Of a stretch of DNA of 5,030 nucleotides, positions 1-5,030 are shown one piece after another. Position numbers and translations under genes: made by a program. Each line of letters begins with the position of its first letter. The first letter of the stretch is position 1. This stretch comes from an uncultured Micrococcales bacterium (GTDB taxonomy: Bacteria > Actinomycetota > Actinomycetes > Actinomycetales > Microbacteriaceae): NCBI GenBank assembly GCA_903893675.1, contig CAITNA010000137.1:1-5030 (forward strand). The letters run 5' to 3'. The notes beneath the pieces are model-generated. The model did not search any database. It saw only the letters and a program-made list of their open reading frames with translations, and was not told the origin of the DNA.

Positions 1-487
1 CGCAACCAGCCTGCTCGAGACGCTCGAGCACCTCGAAAAGGTCACCGCCCTCTTTCGTCCAGCCGCGAGCGGCAAGAGTGGTTCCGCGCACGTCGAGACC
101 AACGGCGATCTTGTCGCCGAACTTTGCGATCACGCGCTGTGTCCACTCCGGGTCTTCGAGCGCGGCGGTTCCGAGATTGACGCGAGTAGCGCCTGCCTCG
201 AGGGCTGCCTCAAGCGAAGCATCGTCGCGAATGCCGCCACTGAGTTCGATCTTTACTGCGCTGGATGCCGCAACGACTTCACGAATAACCGCACGGTTGT
301 CGCCGCGACCAAAGGCAGCATCGAGGTCGACAAGGTGGATCCACTCGGCTCCTGCGTTGATCCAAGTGAGCGCGGCCTCGACCGGTGAACCGTAGTCAGT
401 CTCGGAACCGGCCTCGCCCTGAGTAAGGCGCACTGCCTTGCCATCGGCTACGTCTACTGCCGGAAGAAGTTCTAGGTATTCGCTCAT
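1..487 (-). CDS. priA: Phosphoribosyl isomerase A (PriA/HisA), partial, C-terminal part beyond left edge
   Basis: This gene encodes a TIM-barrel isomerase that converts ProFAR to PRFAR in histidine synthesis; in actinobacteria the PriA form usually also performs the TrpF reaction of tryptophan synthesis. The frame is open from ATG at 487-485 to the window edge, giving the first 162 residues of a family of about 240. Visible motifs are LLPAVDVADG (general acid/base Asp12), Arg20 in AVRLTQGEAG, HLVDLDAAFGRG at 51-62, the phosphate-binding LSGGIR at 82-87, and GLDVRG with catalytic Asp132. RGW at 141-143 corresponds to the Arg/Trp pair of mycobacterial PriA that handles both substrates. A ribosome site (AAAGGG on the minus strand) lies about 6 bases before the ATG. 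It starts 18 bases after the hisH stop, so it is probably cotranscribed. The family call is secure; dual specificity is inferred from family knowledge. Confidence 0.95.
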   Translation of the reverse strand, partial: MSEYLELLPAVDVADGKAVRLTQGEAGSETDYGSPVEAALTWINAGAEWIHLVDLDAAFGRGDNRAVIREVVAASSAVKIELSGGIRDDASLEAALEAGATRVNLGTAALEDPEWTQRVIAKFGDKIAVGLDVRGTTLAARGWTKEGGDLFEVLERLEQAGC

Positions 488-505
488 CTTTGCCCTTTGT
501 GTTTT

Positions 506-1138
506 CTAGAAAGTCTTCAACCAATTGCGAAGCAGCTTGATGCCGGCCTCGCCTGATTTCTCTGGATGGAACTGCGTGGCACTCAGTGGTCCGTTTTCGA
601 CCGCTGCAACAAACGGCGAACCATAAGTCGACCAACTCACCATTGGTTTTGCCAGCGGCCCATCGGCAACGAGCTTCCACTCTTTGACGCCGTATGAGTG
701 CACAAAGTAAAAACGCTCTTCTTCGATTCCGTCGAACAGACGCGAACCCTCAGCAGAATCGACGGTGTTCCAGCCCATGTGCGGCAGCATCGGTGCGTCG
801 AGCTTCTCGACGATTCCCGGCCACTGACCGAGCCCTTCAGTTTCGATGCCATGCTCAACGCCTGACTCGAACATCACCTGCTGCCCGACACAGATGCCGA
901 GAACCGGTTTGGATGCGATCAATCGCTGTTCGATAAGTCGCGCACCACGTACATCCGTGAGTTGATTCATGACCGCGGTGAATGCCCCGACGCCAGGCAC
1001 CAAGAGGCCGTCGGCCGCCTGAACCTTCGCTGGGTCGGCAGTGAGTTCGACTTCTGCCCCGGCGGCTACGAGTGCCTTGATTGCCGAGTGAATGTTGCCG
1101 CTGCCGTAGTCGAGAACTACAACGCGGGGTGAGGTCAC
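506..1138 (-). CDS. hisH: Imidazole glycerol phosphate synthase, glutamine amidotransferase subunit HisH
   Basis: HisH hydrolyses glutamine and channels ammonia to HisF, which makes IGP and AICAR from PRFAR; it acts in the cytoplasm as a HisH-HisF heterodimer. The 210-residue product has the normal length of a stand-alone HisH. Class I amidotransferase signatures are all present: VLDYGSGN at 8-15, the PGVGAF oxyanion-strand motif at 48-53, the nucleophile Cys83 in GICVGQQ, and the His191/Glu193 pair in QFHPEKSG. The start is GTG at 1138-1136; its GTGA overlaps the hisB stop by 4 bases, typical of translational coupling, and an AAGGG ribosome site lies about 7 bases upstream inside hisB. The stop is TAG at 508-506. 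The partner gene hisF is not in the window and may lie past priA. Identity is near certain. Confidence 0.97.
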   Translation of the reverse strand: MTSPRVVVLDYGSGNIHSAIKALVAAGAEVELTADPAKVQAADGLLVPGVGAFTAVMNQLTDVRGARLIEQRLIASKPVLGICVGQQVMFESGVEHGIETEGLGQWPGIVEKLDAPMLPHMGWNTVDSAEGSRLFDGIEEERFYFVHSYGVKEWKLVADGPLAKPMVSWSTYGSPFVAAVENGPLSATQFHPEKSGEAGIKLLRNWLKTF

Positions 1139-1734
1139 AGCGCGCCCTTGGTCGAAGGCACTCCGTCGACTCGAGCGTCGTGTTCGACTGCCTTGCGCAT
1201 TGCTCGCGCGAAGGCCTTGAACTCGGCCTCTGCGATGTGGTGCGGGTCGCGACCATCCAAGACTGTGACGTGAACGGTGATGCCGGCGTTCAGGCTGATT
1301 GCTTCAAAAACGTGGCGAACCATTGACCCGGTGAAGTGACCACCGATCAGGTGAAATTCGAAACCTGCGGGTTCGCCCTTGTGAACCAGGTATGGGCGAC
1401 CAGAGACGTCGACCACCGCGCGAGCCAGCGCATCGTCGAGCGGAACGGTTGCATCGCCGTAGCGGCCAATCTTCGACTTGTCGCCGAGGGCCTGCTTGAT
1501 GGCCTGGCCGAGGACGATAGCTGTGTCTTCGACGGTGTGGTGAACGTCAATGTTGGTGTCGCCAGAAGCCTTGATGGTGAGGTCAATCAGCGAGTGCTTC
1601 GAGAATGCGGTTAGCAGGTGATCGAAAAAAGGAACGGTAGTCGAAATGCTTGACTTGCCGGTGCCGTCGAGGTCGAGGGTCAATTCGACATTTGACTCAC
1701 TGGTCTTGCGTTGCAGACTCGCGGTGCGACTCAT
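1135..1734 (-). CDS. hisB: Imidazoleglycerol-phosphate dehydratase HisB
   Basis: HisB is a manganese-dependent enzyme that dehydrates imidazole glycerol phosphate to imidazole acetol phosphate, the substrate of HisC encoded just upstream. The 199-residue product is a stand-alone IGPD without the histidinol-phosphatase domain fused to it in enterobacteria. Both duplicated metal-binding motifs are visible: HHTVED with His65, His66 and Glu69, and HHIAEAEFKAF with His165, His166 and Glu169. FFDHLLTAFSKH at 36-47 and HFTGSMVRHVFEA are further family blocks. The ATG at 1734 follows a GGAAGG ribosome site with 8 bases of spacing. The 44-base gap to hisC shows no terminator, and the stop overlaps the hisH start, so hisC, hisB and hisH look like one transcription unit. 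No anomalies were seen. Confidence 0.97.
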   Translation of the reverse strand: MSRTASLQRKTSESNVELTLDLDGTGKSSISTTVPFFDHLLTAFSKHSLIDLTIKASGDTNIDVHHTVEDTAIVLGQAIKQALGDKSKIGRYGDATVPLDDALARAVVDVSGRPYLVHKGEPAGFEFHLIGGHFTGSMVRHVFEAISLNAGITVHVTVLDGRDPHHIAEAEFKAFARAMRKAVEHDARVDGVPSTKGAL

Positions 1735-1742
1735 TTAAATAA

Positions 1743-1748
1743 CCTTCC
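1743..1748 (-). promoter_or_regulatory. Ribosome binding site of hisB
   Basis: The minus strand reads GGAAGG here, 8 bases before the ATG at 1734. It is the strongest Shine-Dalgarno match in the his cluster and supports independent translation initiation for hisB, unlike the coupled hisH. Confidence 0.6.
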
Positions 1749-1778
1749 GCTGCAAGCGTCTTTGGGATTAGTGCAAGT

Positions 1779-2870
1779 TTAGCCAGCAAGCACTTCGCGA
1801 AGCGAGGACAAAAATGCTGTCGTCTCGCTCTCGGTGCCTGCCGTCACACGCAATGTTCCTGGAATGCCGACGTTTCGAACCAGGATGCCTCGATCGAGAA
1901 GTGCCTGCCAGGTGGCCGCCGAATCTTGCAAGCCACCGAACAACACGAAGTTTGCCTCACTGCGGTAAGGGTCTAGCCCCATCTCTGTGAGCTCGACTAT
2001 CAGTCGGTCACGTTGGACGCGGATGTCATCGACGGTCTGCAGCATCGCGGCCGAGTGGGCCAGTGCGCCTTCGGCTGCCGCCTGGGTCAAGGCACTCAGG
2101 TGGTATGGCAAGCGAACCAGGCGCAGGGCGTCAACAACCGCAGGGTCTGCGGCTAGGTAGCCAACTCGGGCGCCGGCAAATGCGAAGGCCTTGCTCATGG
2201 TGCGCGAAACCATGAGGCGCTCGCGACCAGGCAACAGGGTTAGTGCGCTCAAAGTATTTGTCGGTGCGAACTCGGCGTAGGCCTCATCGACGACGACGAT
2301 GCCGCCAGTTACTTCGGTGACCGCCTCGTATGCTGCCTCAATGCAGTCGAGCGAAAGCGGAGTGCCGGTTGGGTTATTTGGGGAGCAAAGCAAAACGGTG
2401 TTTGGCTTGTGCTTGAGAATCTGTTCGCGAACGTGTTCGGGTTTCAGCTCGTAGCGGTCGAGTCTTGGCGCATCGAGATAGTCCGTTTCGAAACCCAAAG
2501 CGATGATCGAATACATCGAATAGGTTGGCCCGAATCCAAGGGCTAGGCGCCCTGGGCCACCGAAGGCTTGGATGATTTGCTGAATGATTTCGTTCGACCC
2601 GTTGGCCGCCCAGATCTGCTCGACGGTTAGGTCGTGACCCAGGTAGTCGGCGAAGGCCTTACGGAGGCCTAGAAATTCACGATCTGGGTAGCGATTTAGC
2701 TGAAGTGTTGCGTGTGCGATTCGCGAAAAGATGTCTTCGATAACTTCACGAGGAATTCGGTGAGTGTTCTCGTTAACGTTTAGGGCAATCGGCACCTCGA
2801 GCTGCGGCGCGCCATATGGTTTGCGACCTTTGAGGTCATCGCGCAGTGGCAGGTCGTCTAGGTTCGGCAT
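1779..2870 (-). CDS. hisC: Histidinol-phosphate aminotransferase HisC
   Basis: HisC is a PLP-dependent fold-type I aminotransferase that converts imidazole acetol phosphate and glutamate to histidinol phosphate and 2-oxoglutarate. With the ATG start the product has 363 residues, normal for the family. Visible blocks are ALNVNENTHRIP near the N terminus, RYPDREFLGLRKAFADYLG, NGSNEIIQQIIQAFGGPG (cofactor phosphate region), CSPNNPTGTPLS (cofactor-contacting Asn), VVVDEAYAEF (Asp195), and SRTMSKAFAFAGARVGYL containing the PLP Schiff-base lysine (Lys227). RVTAGTESET near the end holds the conserved substrate-carboxylate Arg. A TTG at 2873, directly before the ATG, could add one residue; ATG is preferred because no clear Shine-Dalgarno sequence favours the TTG. 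The gene begins 63 bases after the stop of the LysM gene on the same strand. Aromatic aminotransferase side activity is possible, but the his context supports HisC. Confidence 0.95.
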   Translation of the reverse strand: MPNLDDLPLRDDLKGRKPYGAPQLEVPIALNVNENTHRIPREVIEDIFSRIAHATLQLNRYPDREFLGLRKAFADYLGHDLTVEQIWAANGSNEIIQQIIQAFGGPGRLALGFGPTYSMYSIIALGFETDYLDAPRLDRYELKPEHVREQILKHKPNTVLLCSPNNPTGTPLSLDCIEAAYEAVTEVTGGIVVVDEAYAEFAPTNTLSALTLLPGRERLMVSRTMSKAFAFAGARVGYLAADPAVVDALRLVRLPYHLSALTQAAAEGALAHSAAMLQTVDDIRVQRDRLIVELTEMGLDPYRSEANFVLFGGLQDSAATWQALLDRGILVRNVGIPGTLRVTAGTESETTAFLSSLREVLAG

Positions 2871-2878
2871 CAAGCAAG

Positions 2879-2896
2879 AATACCCAAGCAGGTATT
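2879..2896 (-). other. Small inverted repeat in the hisC leader
   Basis: AATACC and GGTATT form a perfect 6-base stem with a 6-base loop, ending 8 bases before the hisC ATG. It covers the place where a ribosome site would normally lie. There is no T-run after it, so it does not look like a Rho-independent terminator. It may be chance, or it may tune hisC initiation. Confidence 0.3.
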
Positions 2897-2933
2897 GGCT
2901 CGACTAGATGCCTATCGAGACTGCTGGCGGGAC

Positions 2934-3218
2934 CTAGTTGTTTGGGAGGAGCAATTGCTGACCAGGAACCAGCACCGAGCTGGTGAGCTGGTTGAGGTCG
3001 ACAAGCTTGCTGACGTATTCGCGCTGGTCGGCGTTTGGTGCCTCGTGGGCCGCGATCGCCCAGAGGGTGTCGCCACCTTCAACCACGTAGTGGCTAACCG
3101 ATGCCTTGGCGCTGGTTGCGCCAGCGACCTGACCGGTAGCAAAACCGGCGATAGCGAAACCGAGAACTGCCAGGATGCCCACACGACGTGCCATGTAGCG
3201 AGCCTTTGAAACTGCCAT
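2934..3218 (-). CDS. Membrane-anchored LysM protein, probable SOS-induced cell-division inhibitor (YneA/ChiZ-like)
   Basis: The 94-residue product has a short basic N terminus (Lys5, Arg7, Arg11, Arg12), one hydrophobic segment at about 13-33 acting as a signal anchor or signal peptide, a short Ala/Ser/Lys linker, and a single LysM domain at about 43-92 (HYVVEGGDTLWAIAAHEAP to LVPGQQLLLP). LysM binds peptidoglycan, so the domain should lie outside the membrane. ATG at 3218 is chosen because AGAGAGG sits 5 bases before it; the alternative GTG at 3239 lies inside the LexA box and would add a charged extension before the hydrophobic segment. The gene is divergent from lexA and carries a perfect SOS box in its promoter region. 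This is the same arrangement as yneA-lexA in Bacillus and Rv2719c (chiZ)-lexA in Mycobacterium, whose products delay division after DNA damage. The LysM call is firm; the division-inhibitor role is inferred from context. Confidence 0.88.
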   Translation of the reverse strand: MAVSKARYMARRVGILAVLGFAIAGFATGQVAGATSAKASVSHYVVEGGDTLWAIAAHEAPNADQREYVSKLVDLNQLTSSVLVPGQQLLLPNN

Positions 3219-3223
3219 TTCTG

Positions 3224-3230
3224 CCTCTCT
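3224..3230 (-). promoter_or_regulatory. Ribosome binding site deciding the LysM gene start
   Basis: The minus strand reads AGAGAGG with 5 bases to the ATG at 3218. This supports that ATG over the upstream in-frame GTG at 3239, which overlaps the operator. Confidence 0.65.
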
Positions 3231-3231
3231 T

Positions 3232-3247
3232 TCGAACACTTGTTCGA
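3232..3247. promoter_or_regulatory. LexA operator (SOS box), perfect palindrome
   Basis: The sequence is TCGAAC-ACTT-GTTCGA, a perfect match to the Gram-positive/actinobacterial SOS box TCGAAC-N4-GTTCGA. It lies 13 bases before the LysM ATG and 160 bases before the lexA ATG. It is well placed to block transcription of the LysM gene and could also contribute to lexA autorepression. The match is seen directly; binding is inferred from the family consensus and the adjacent lexA gene. Confidence 0.88.
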
Positions 3248-3249
3248 TT

Positions 3250-3265
3250 TAGAACAAGATTACGA
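3250..3265. promoter_or_regulatory. Possible second, degenerate LexA site
   Basis: TAGAAC-AAGA-TTACGA matches the SOS consensus at 9 of 12 defined positions and starts 18 bases from the start of the perfect box. It may be a weak tandem site, or a by-product of the GAACAAG arm that pairs with CTTGTTC at 3239-3245. Confidence 0.2.
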
Positions 3266-3287
3266 CCAACCCCCGACATCAAGTCAA
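3257..3287 (-). promoter_or_regulatory. Tentative promoter of the LysM gene
   Basis: The minus strand reads TTGACT (at 3287-3282) as a possible -35 element and TAATCT (at 3262-3257) as a poor -10 element, with a long 19-base spacer. Transcription would then start at or beside the perfect LexA box, which suits repression. The -10 match is weak, so this is only a candidate. Confidence 0.25.
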
Positions 3288-3300
3288 GGAAATTCTCGAA

Positions 3301-3339
3301 TTATTCGAAAATTTGTAGCAAAAATGCCCTTTATTCGAA
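3301..3339 (+). repeat. Direct repeat TTATTCGAA, two copies
   Basis: TTATTCGAA occurs at 3301-3309 and 3331-3339, 30 bases apart or close to three helical turns. Both copies lie in the AT-rich lexA promoter region. The first also belongs to a 13-base near-operator palindrome, TCGAA-TTA-TTCGA, at 3296-3308, whose spacer is one base pair pattern too short for a standard SOS box. Confidence 0.4.
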
Positions 3340-3350
3340 TAAAGTTTCGA
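3335..3350. promoter_or_regulatory. Probable degenerate LexA operator in the lexA promoter
   Basis: TCGAAT-AAAG-TTTCGA keeps the 6-4-6 geometry of the SOS box, with two symmetric substitutions at the inner positions (C to T and G to T), so dyad symmetry is retained. It ends 57 bases before the lexA ATG, a suitable place for autorepression. It overlaps a separate 12-base palindrome, TTATTCGAATAA, at 3331-3342. I could not place a convincing -35/-10 pair for lexA around it. Confidence 0.5.
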
Positions 3351-3393
3351 TAGAAGTAGTCAAACGGCAACCACCGACATTGACCCTAGGTCC

Positions 3394-3399
3394 AGGAGG
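3394..3399 (+). promoter_or_regulatory. Ribosome binding site of lexA
   Basis: AGGAGG with 8 bases to the ATG at 3408 is a near-ideal Shine-Dalgarno sequence. It fixes the lexA start, since no better start lies nearby. Confidence 0.8.
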
Positions 3400-3407
3400 C
3401 AATCAAC

Positions 3408-4064
3408 ATGGCAGCAACCAACCGCAACGGCGGAGCTCTCAGCCCGGTTCAGGCCCGCATCCTGGAATTCGTGATTCGCTACCGCGATCAGCACGGCTAC
3501 ACCCCCACCATGCGTGAAATCGCCGAAGACGCCGGCCTCAAGGCCGTTTCGAGCGTCAAGTATCAGCTCGACCAGCTCGATGAAGCCGGCTATATCTCTA
3601 CCAAGGACGGCCTAGCCCGCGGCATCCAGATTCTGATGGAGCCAGAGGGTCTGGTTCGCAGCGAGAGCGATAGCCCATTGTCATTCGGCGACGCTGCGCA
3701 CATCCCGCTGGTTGGACGCATTGCCGCCGGTGCCCCCATCCTGGCCGAGCAGAACATCGACGAGATGATGCCGGTGCCACGCTCACTGGTTGGCAAGGGT
3801 GACCTGTTCATGCTTGAGATCAAGGGTGACTCGATGATTGACGCCGCCATTTGCGATGGCGACTTCATCGTTGTGCGCACCCAGAAGACAGCAGAAAACG
3901 GCGACATCGTTGCCGCAATGCTCGACGGCGAAGCAACCTGCAAGGTTTTCCGTCAGCGCGATGGTCACACTTGGCTGCTTCCACGCAACTCGGCTTACGA
4001 GCCGATTCCTGCTGATGACTGCGAGATTCTCGGCAAGGTCGTCACTGTTCTTCGTAAGCTCTAG
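3408..4064 (+). CDS. lexA: LexA, SOS response transcriptional repressor
   Basis: LexA represses DNA-damage genes and cleaves itself when stimulated by RecA filaments. The 218-residue product has an N-terminal winged helix (about 11-76) with LSPVQARILEFVIRY, TPTMREIAEDAGL and the recognition segment SSVKYQLDQLDEAGYI. After a linker, the S24-type peptidase domain begins at about 98. The self-cleavage bond is Ala107-Gly108 in GRIAAGAP, the catalytic serine is Ser142 in KGDSM, and the catalytic lysine is Lys179 in GEATCKVF. All needed residues are intact, so it should be functional. The ATG follows an AGGAGG site. The gene is divergent from the LysM gene and convergent with hflX, with a 30-base gap to the hflX stop. 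Autoregulation through the operators upstream is very likely. Confidence 0.98.
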   Translation: MAATNRNGGALSPVQARILEFVIRYRDQHGYTPTMREIAEDAGLKAVSSVKYQLDQLDEAGYISTKDGLARGIQILMEPEGLVRSESDSPLSFGDAAHIPLVGRIAAGAPILAEQNIDEMMPVPRSLVGKGDLFMLEIKGDSMIDAAICDGDFIVVRTQKTAENGDIVAAMLDGEATCKVFRQRDGHTWLLPRNSAYEPIPADDCEILGKVVTVLRKL

Positions 4065-4078
4065 CGCCCCCGCGGGCG
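4065..4078. terminator. Possible short hairpin between convergent lexA and hflX
   Basis: CGCCC and GGGCG form a 5-base GC stem around a 4-base CCGC loop, just after the lexA stop. No T-tract follows on either strand, so it is not a classical intrinsic terminator. It may still act as a bidirectional pause in the 30-base convergent gap. Confidence 0.35.
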
Positions 4079-4094
4079 AATGCGCTTGCAAACT

Positions 4095-5030
4095 CTAACG
4101 AGCGAAGGGCGCGAGCTCTGCTGCGAAGTCTGGTGCAACGTGAGCGACGACGTGCGTTCCCTCTTCTAGATACTCAAGGCTCATAATCTGCGAGTTCAGG
4201 TGCAGCCTCGACACCAAGTCGCCTCGGTTGTATGGAATCAAAAGATCAACCAAAACATTTGGCTTTGGTAACAACTCTGCGATGCGTTGCTGCAACGCCT
4301 CAATGCCCTCGCCCGAGCGACTCGAAACTTGAATCGAGTTTGCCTCCATCGAGCGCAGCGCGATTCGCTGAGTCTCATCGACAAGGTCAATCTTGTTGAA
4401 CACGATCAATTCTGGGATGTTGTGAGCATCAACTTCTGAGATGACCTCGCGGACCGTGGCAATCTGTGAGGCCGGGTCTGGGTGCGAGGCATCGACCACG
4501 TGAACGATCAGGTCACTATCGCCGATCTCCTCGAGAGTCGAACGGAACGCTTCAACCAATTGGTGGGGCAAGTTGCGCACGAACCCGACGGTGTCTGCAA
4601 GGGTGTAGGGCTGACCATCCGGTGTTTGGGTCTTTCGCACTGTTGGGTCGAGCGTGGCAAAGAGTGCGTTCTCAACCAGCACTCCGGCCTGGGTCAGGCG
4701 GTTGAGCAGCGATGACTTGCCGGCGTTGGTATAGCCCGCGATGGCAACAGAAGGCACCGCGTTCTTCTTGCGACTGGCGCGCTTGGTCTCGCGCGCAGGC
4801 TTCATCGCAGCAATCTGCTTGCGCAGCTTGGCCATGCGGGTATTGATGCGACGGCGGTCTAGTTCGATCTTGGTTTCACCAGGACCACGCGAGCCCATGC
4901 CCACACCACCGGCGGCTTGCCCACCGGCCTGACGCGACATCGACTCACCCCATCCGCGAAGACCTCGGCGGCCAGGCGGTGTTTGGCCCCGATCTCGCCT
5001 ATGTCGACGCCGAGGACTACAGCGTCGACC
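4095..5030 (-). CDS. hflX: Ribosome-associated GTPase HflX, N-terminally incomplete; reading doubtful beyond about 4961
   Basis: HflX is a GTPase that binds the 50S subunit and splits stalled or hibernating ribosomes. From the internal ATG at 4940 there are 281 residues. They include the family signature GSRGPGETKIELDRRRI (16-32), a basic helix, and a complete G domain: G1 GYTNAGKS at 69-76, TLDPT at 96-100, G3 DTVGF at 116-120, G4 NKID at 182-185 and G5 SSRSG at 206-210, followed by a short C-terminal domain. Full-length HflX is usually about 430-510 residues, so 4940 is not the true start. Homology continues upstream through LRGWGES (to about 4961). The frame stays open to the edge, but there it reads as Arg-rich sequence unlike the expected ELAQLEYLLPR block. 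HflX identity is certain; the part right of about 4962 may not belong to it. Confidence 0.9.
   Translation of the reverse strand, partial: GRRCSPRRRHRRDRGQTPPGRRGLRGWGESMSRQAGGQAAGGVGMGSRGPGETKIELDRRRINTRMAKLRKQIAAMKPARETKRASRKKNAVPSVAIAGYTNAGKSSLLNRLTQAGVLVENALFATLDPTVRKTQTPDGQPYTLADTVGFVRNLPHQLVEAFRSTLEEIGDSDLIVHVVDASHPDPASQIATVREVISEVDAHNIPELIVFNKIDLVDETQRIALRSMEANSIQVSSRSGEGIEALQQRIAELLPKPNVLVDLLIPYNRGDLVSRLHLNSQIMSLEYLEEGTHVVAHVAPDFAAELAPFAR
4962..5030 (+). other. Unassigned edge segment, possible fragment of a foreign plus-strand gene
   Basis: To the right of the point where HflX homology ends, the plus-strand frame beginning at 4955 reads REDLGGQAVFGPDLAYVDAEDYSVD. It has a balanced composition and mostly C or G at third positions (21 of 25 codons). 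The hflX frame over the same bases gives an Arg/Pro/Gly-rich string, typical of a non-coding frame. I do not recognise the protein. The stretch is too short to call a gene, and a chimeric contig end is possible. Confidence 0.25.

Noticed and set aside
694..936. Plus-strand and other-frame ORFs across hisH, hisB and hflX
   Set aside because: They overlap strongly supported conserved genes, and their Arg/Ser-rich compositions are typical of shadow frames in GC-rich DNA.
2879..2896. Intrinsic terminator between the LysM gene and hisC
   Set aside because: The stem is only 6 bases with AT ends and has no following T-run, and it sits too close to the hisC start.
2871..2933. T-box or histidine attenuator leader before hisC
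   Set aside because: The gap is only 63 bases, with no run of His codons and no T-box motif or terminator/antiterminator pair.
2895..3209. Plus-strand open frame opposite the LysM gene
   Set aside because: It is antisense to a clear LysM coding frame, has no recognisable domain, and no ribosome site supports it.
3216..3239. GTG start at 3239 giving a 101-residue LysM protein
   Set aside because: The GTG lies inside the LexA box and has no ribosome site of its own, while ATG at 3218 has AGAGAGG at good spacing.
3331..3342. TTATTCGAATAA as a terminator stem or phage attachment core
   Set aside because: It has no loop or T-tract, and there is no integrase or tRNA nearby; a promoter/operator role fits the context better.
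4095..4940. Complete short HflX of 281 residues starting at 4940
   Set aside because: LRGWGES, a conserved HflX block, is encoded in frame upstream of that ATG, and the family N-terminal domain is missing, so the gene is incomplete rather than short.

Overview
The window looks like a chromosomal segment of a moderate-GC actinobacterium, most plausibly Microbacteriaceae. The reasons are a PriA-type histidine isomerase, a lexA gene facing away from a LysM gene with an actinobacterial/Bacillus-type SOS box (TCGAAC-N4-GTTCGA) between them, an actinobacterial-style HflX, and stand-alone hisB and hisH genes. The family assignment is inferred from gene content and order, not from a database search. 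I saw no mobile elements, CRISPR arrays, tRNA or rRNA genes.

Layout. Positions 1-2870 hold four histidine-biosynthesis genes on the minus strand, transcribed hisC -> hisB -> hisH -> priA; priA runs off the left edge. They are tightly packed: hisB and hisH overlap by 4 bases, and the gap between hisH and priA is 18 bases. Positions 2934-3218 hold a small minus-strand gene for a membrane-anchored LysM protein. Positions 3219-3407 are the divergent control region, with one perfect LexA box and weaker TTCGAA-rich elements. Positions 3408-4064 hold lexA on the plus strand. From 4095 to the right edge, convergent with lexA, lies hflX on the minus strand, truncated at its N-terminal end.

How the genes work together. 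LexA very probably represses both itself and the divergent LysM gene. That arrangement matches the SOS cell-division inhibitors that sit beside lexA elsewhere (YneA in Bacillus, ChiZ/Rv2719c in Mycobacterium), so the LysM gene is best read as an SOS checkpoint factor. The histidine genes follow it on the same strand after only 63 bases with no convincing terminator, which raises the question of SOS read-through into hisCBH-priA.

An anomaly lies at the right edge. HflX homology stops abruptly near 4961-4962. The remaining roughly 69 bases do not encode the expected HflX sequence in any minus frame and look more like a plus-strand fragment of another gene. A chimeric contig end or a rearrangement is likely there.
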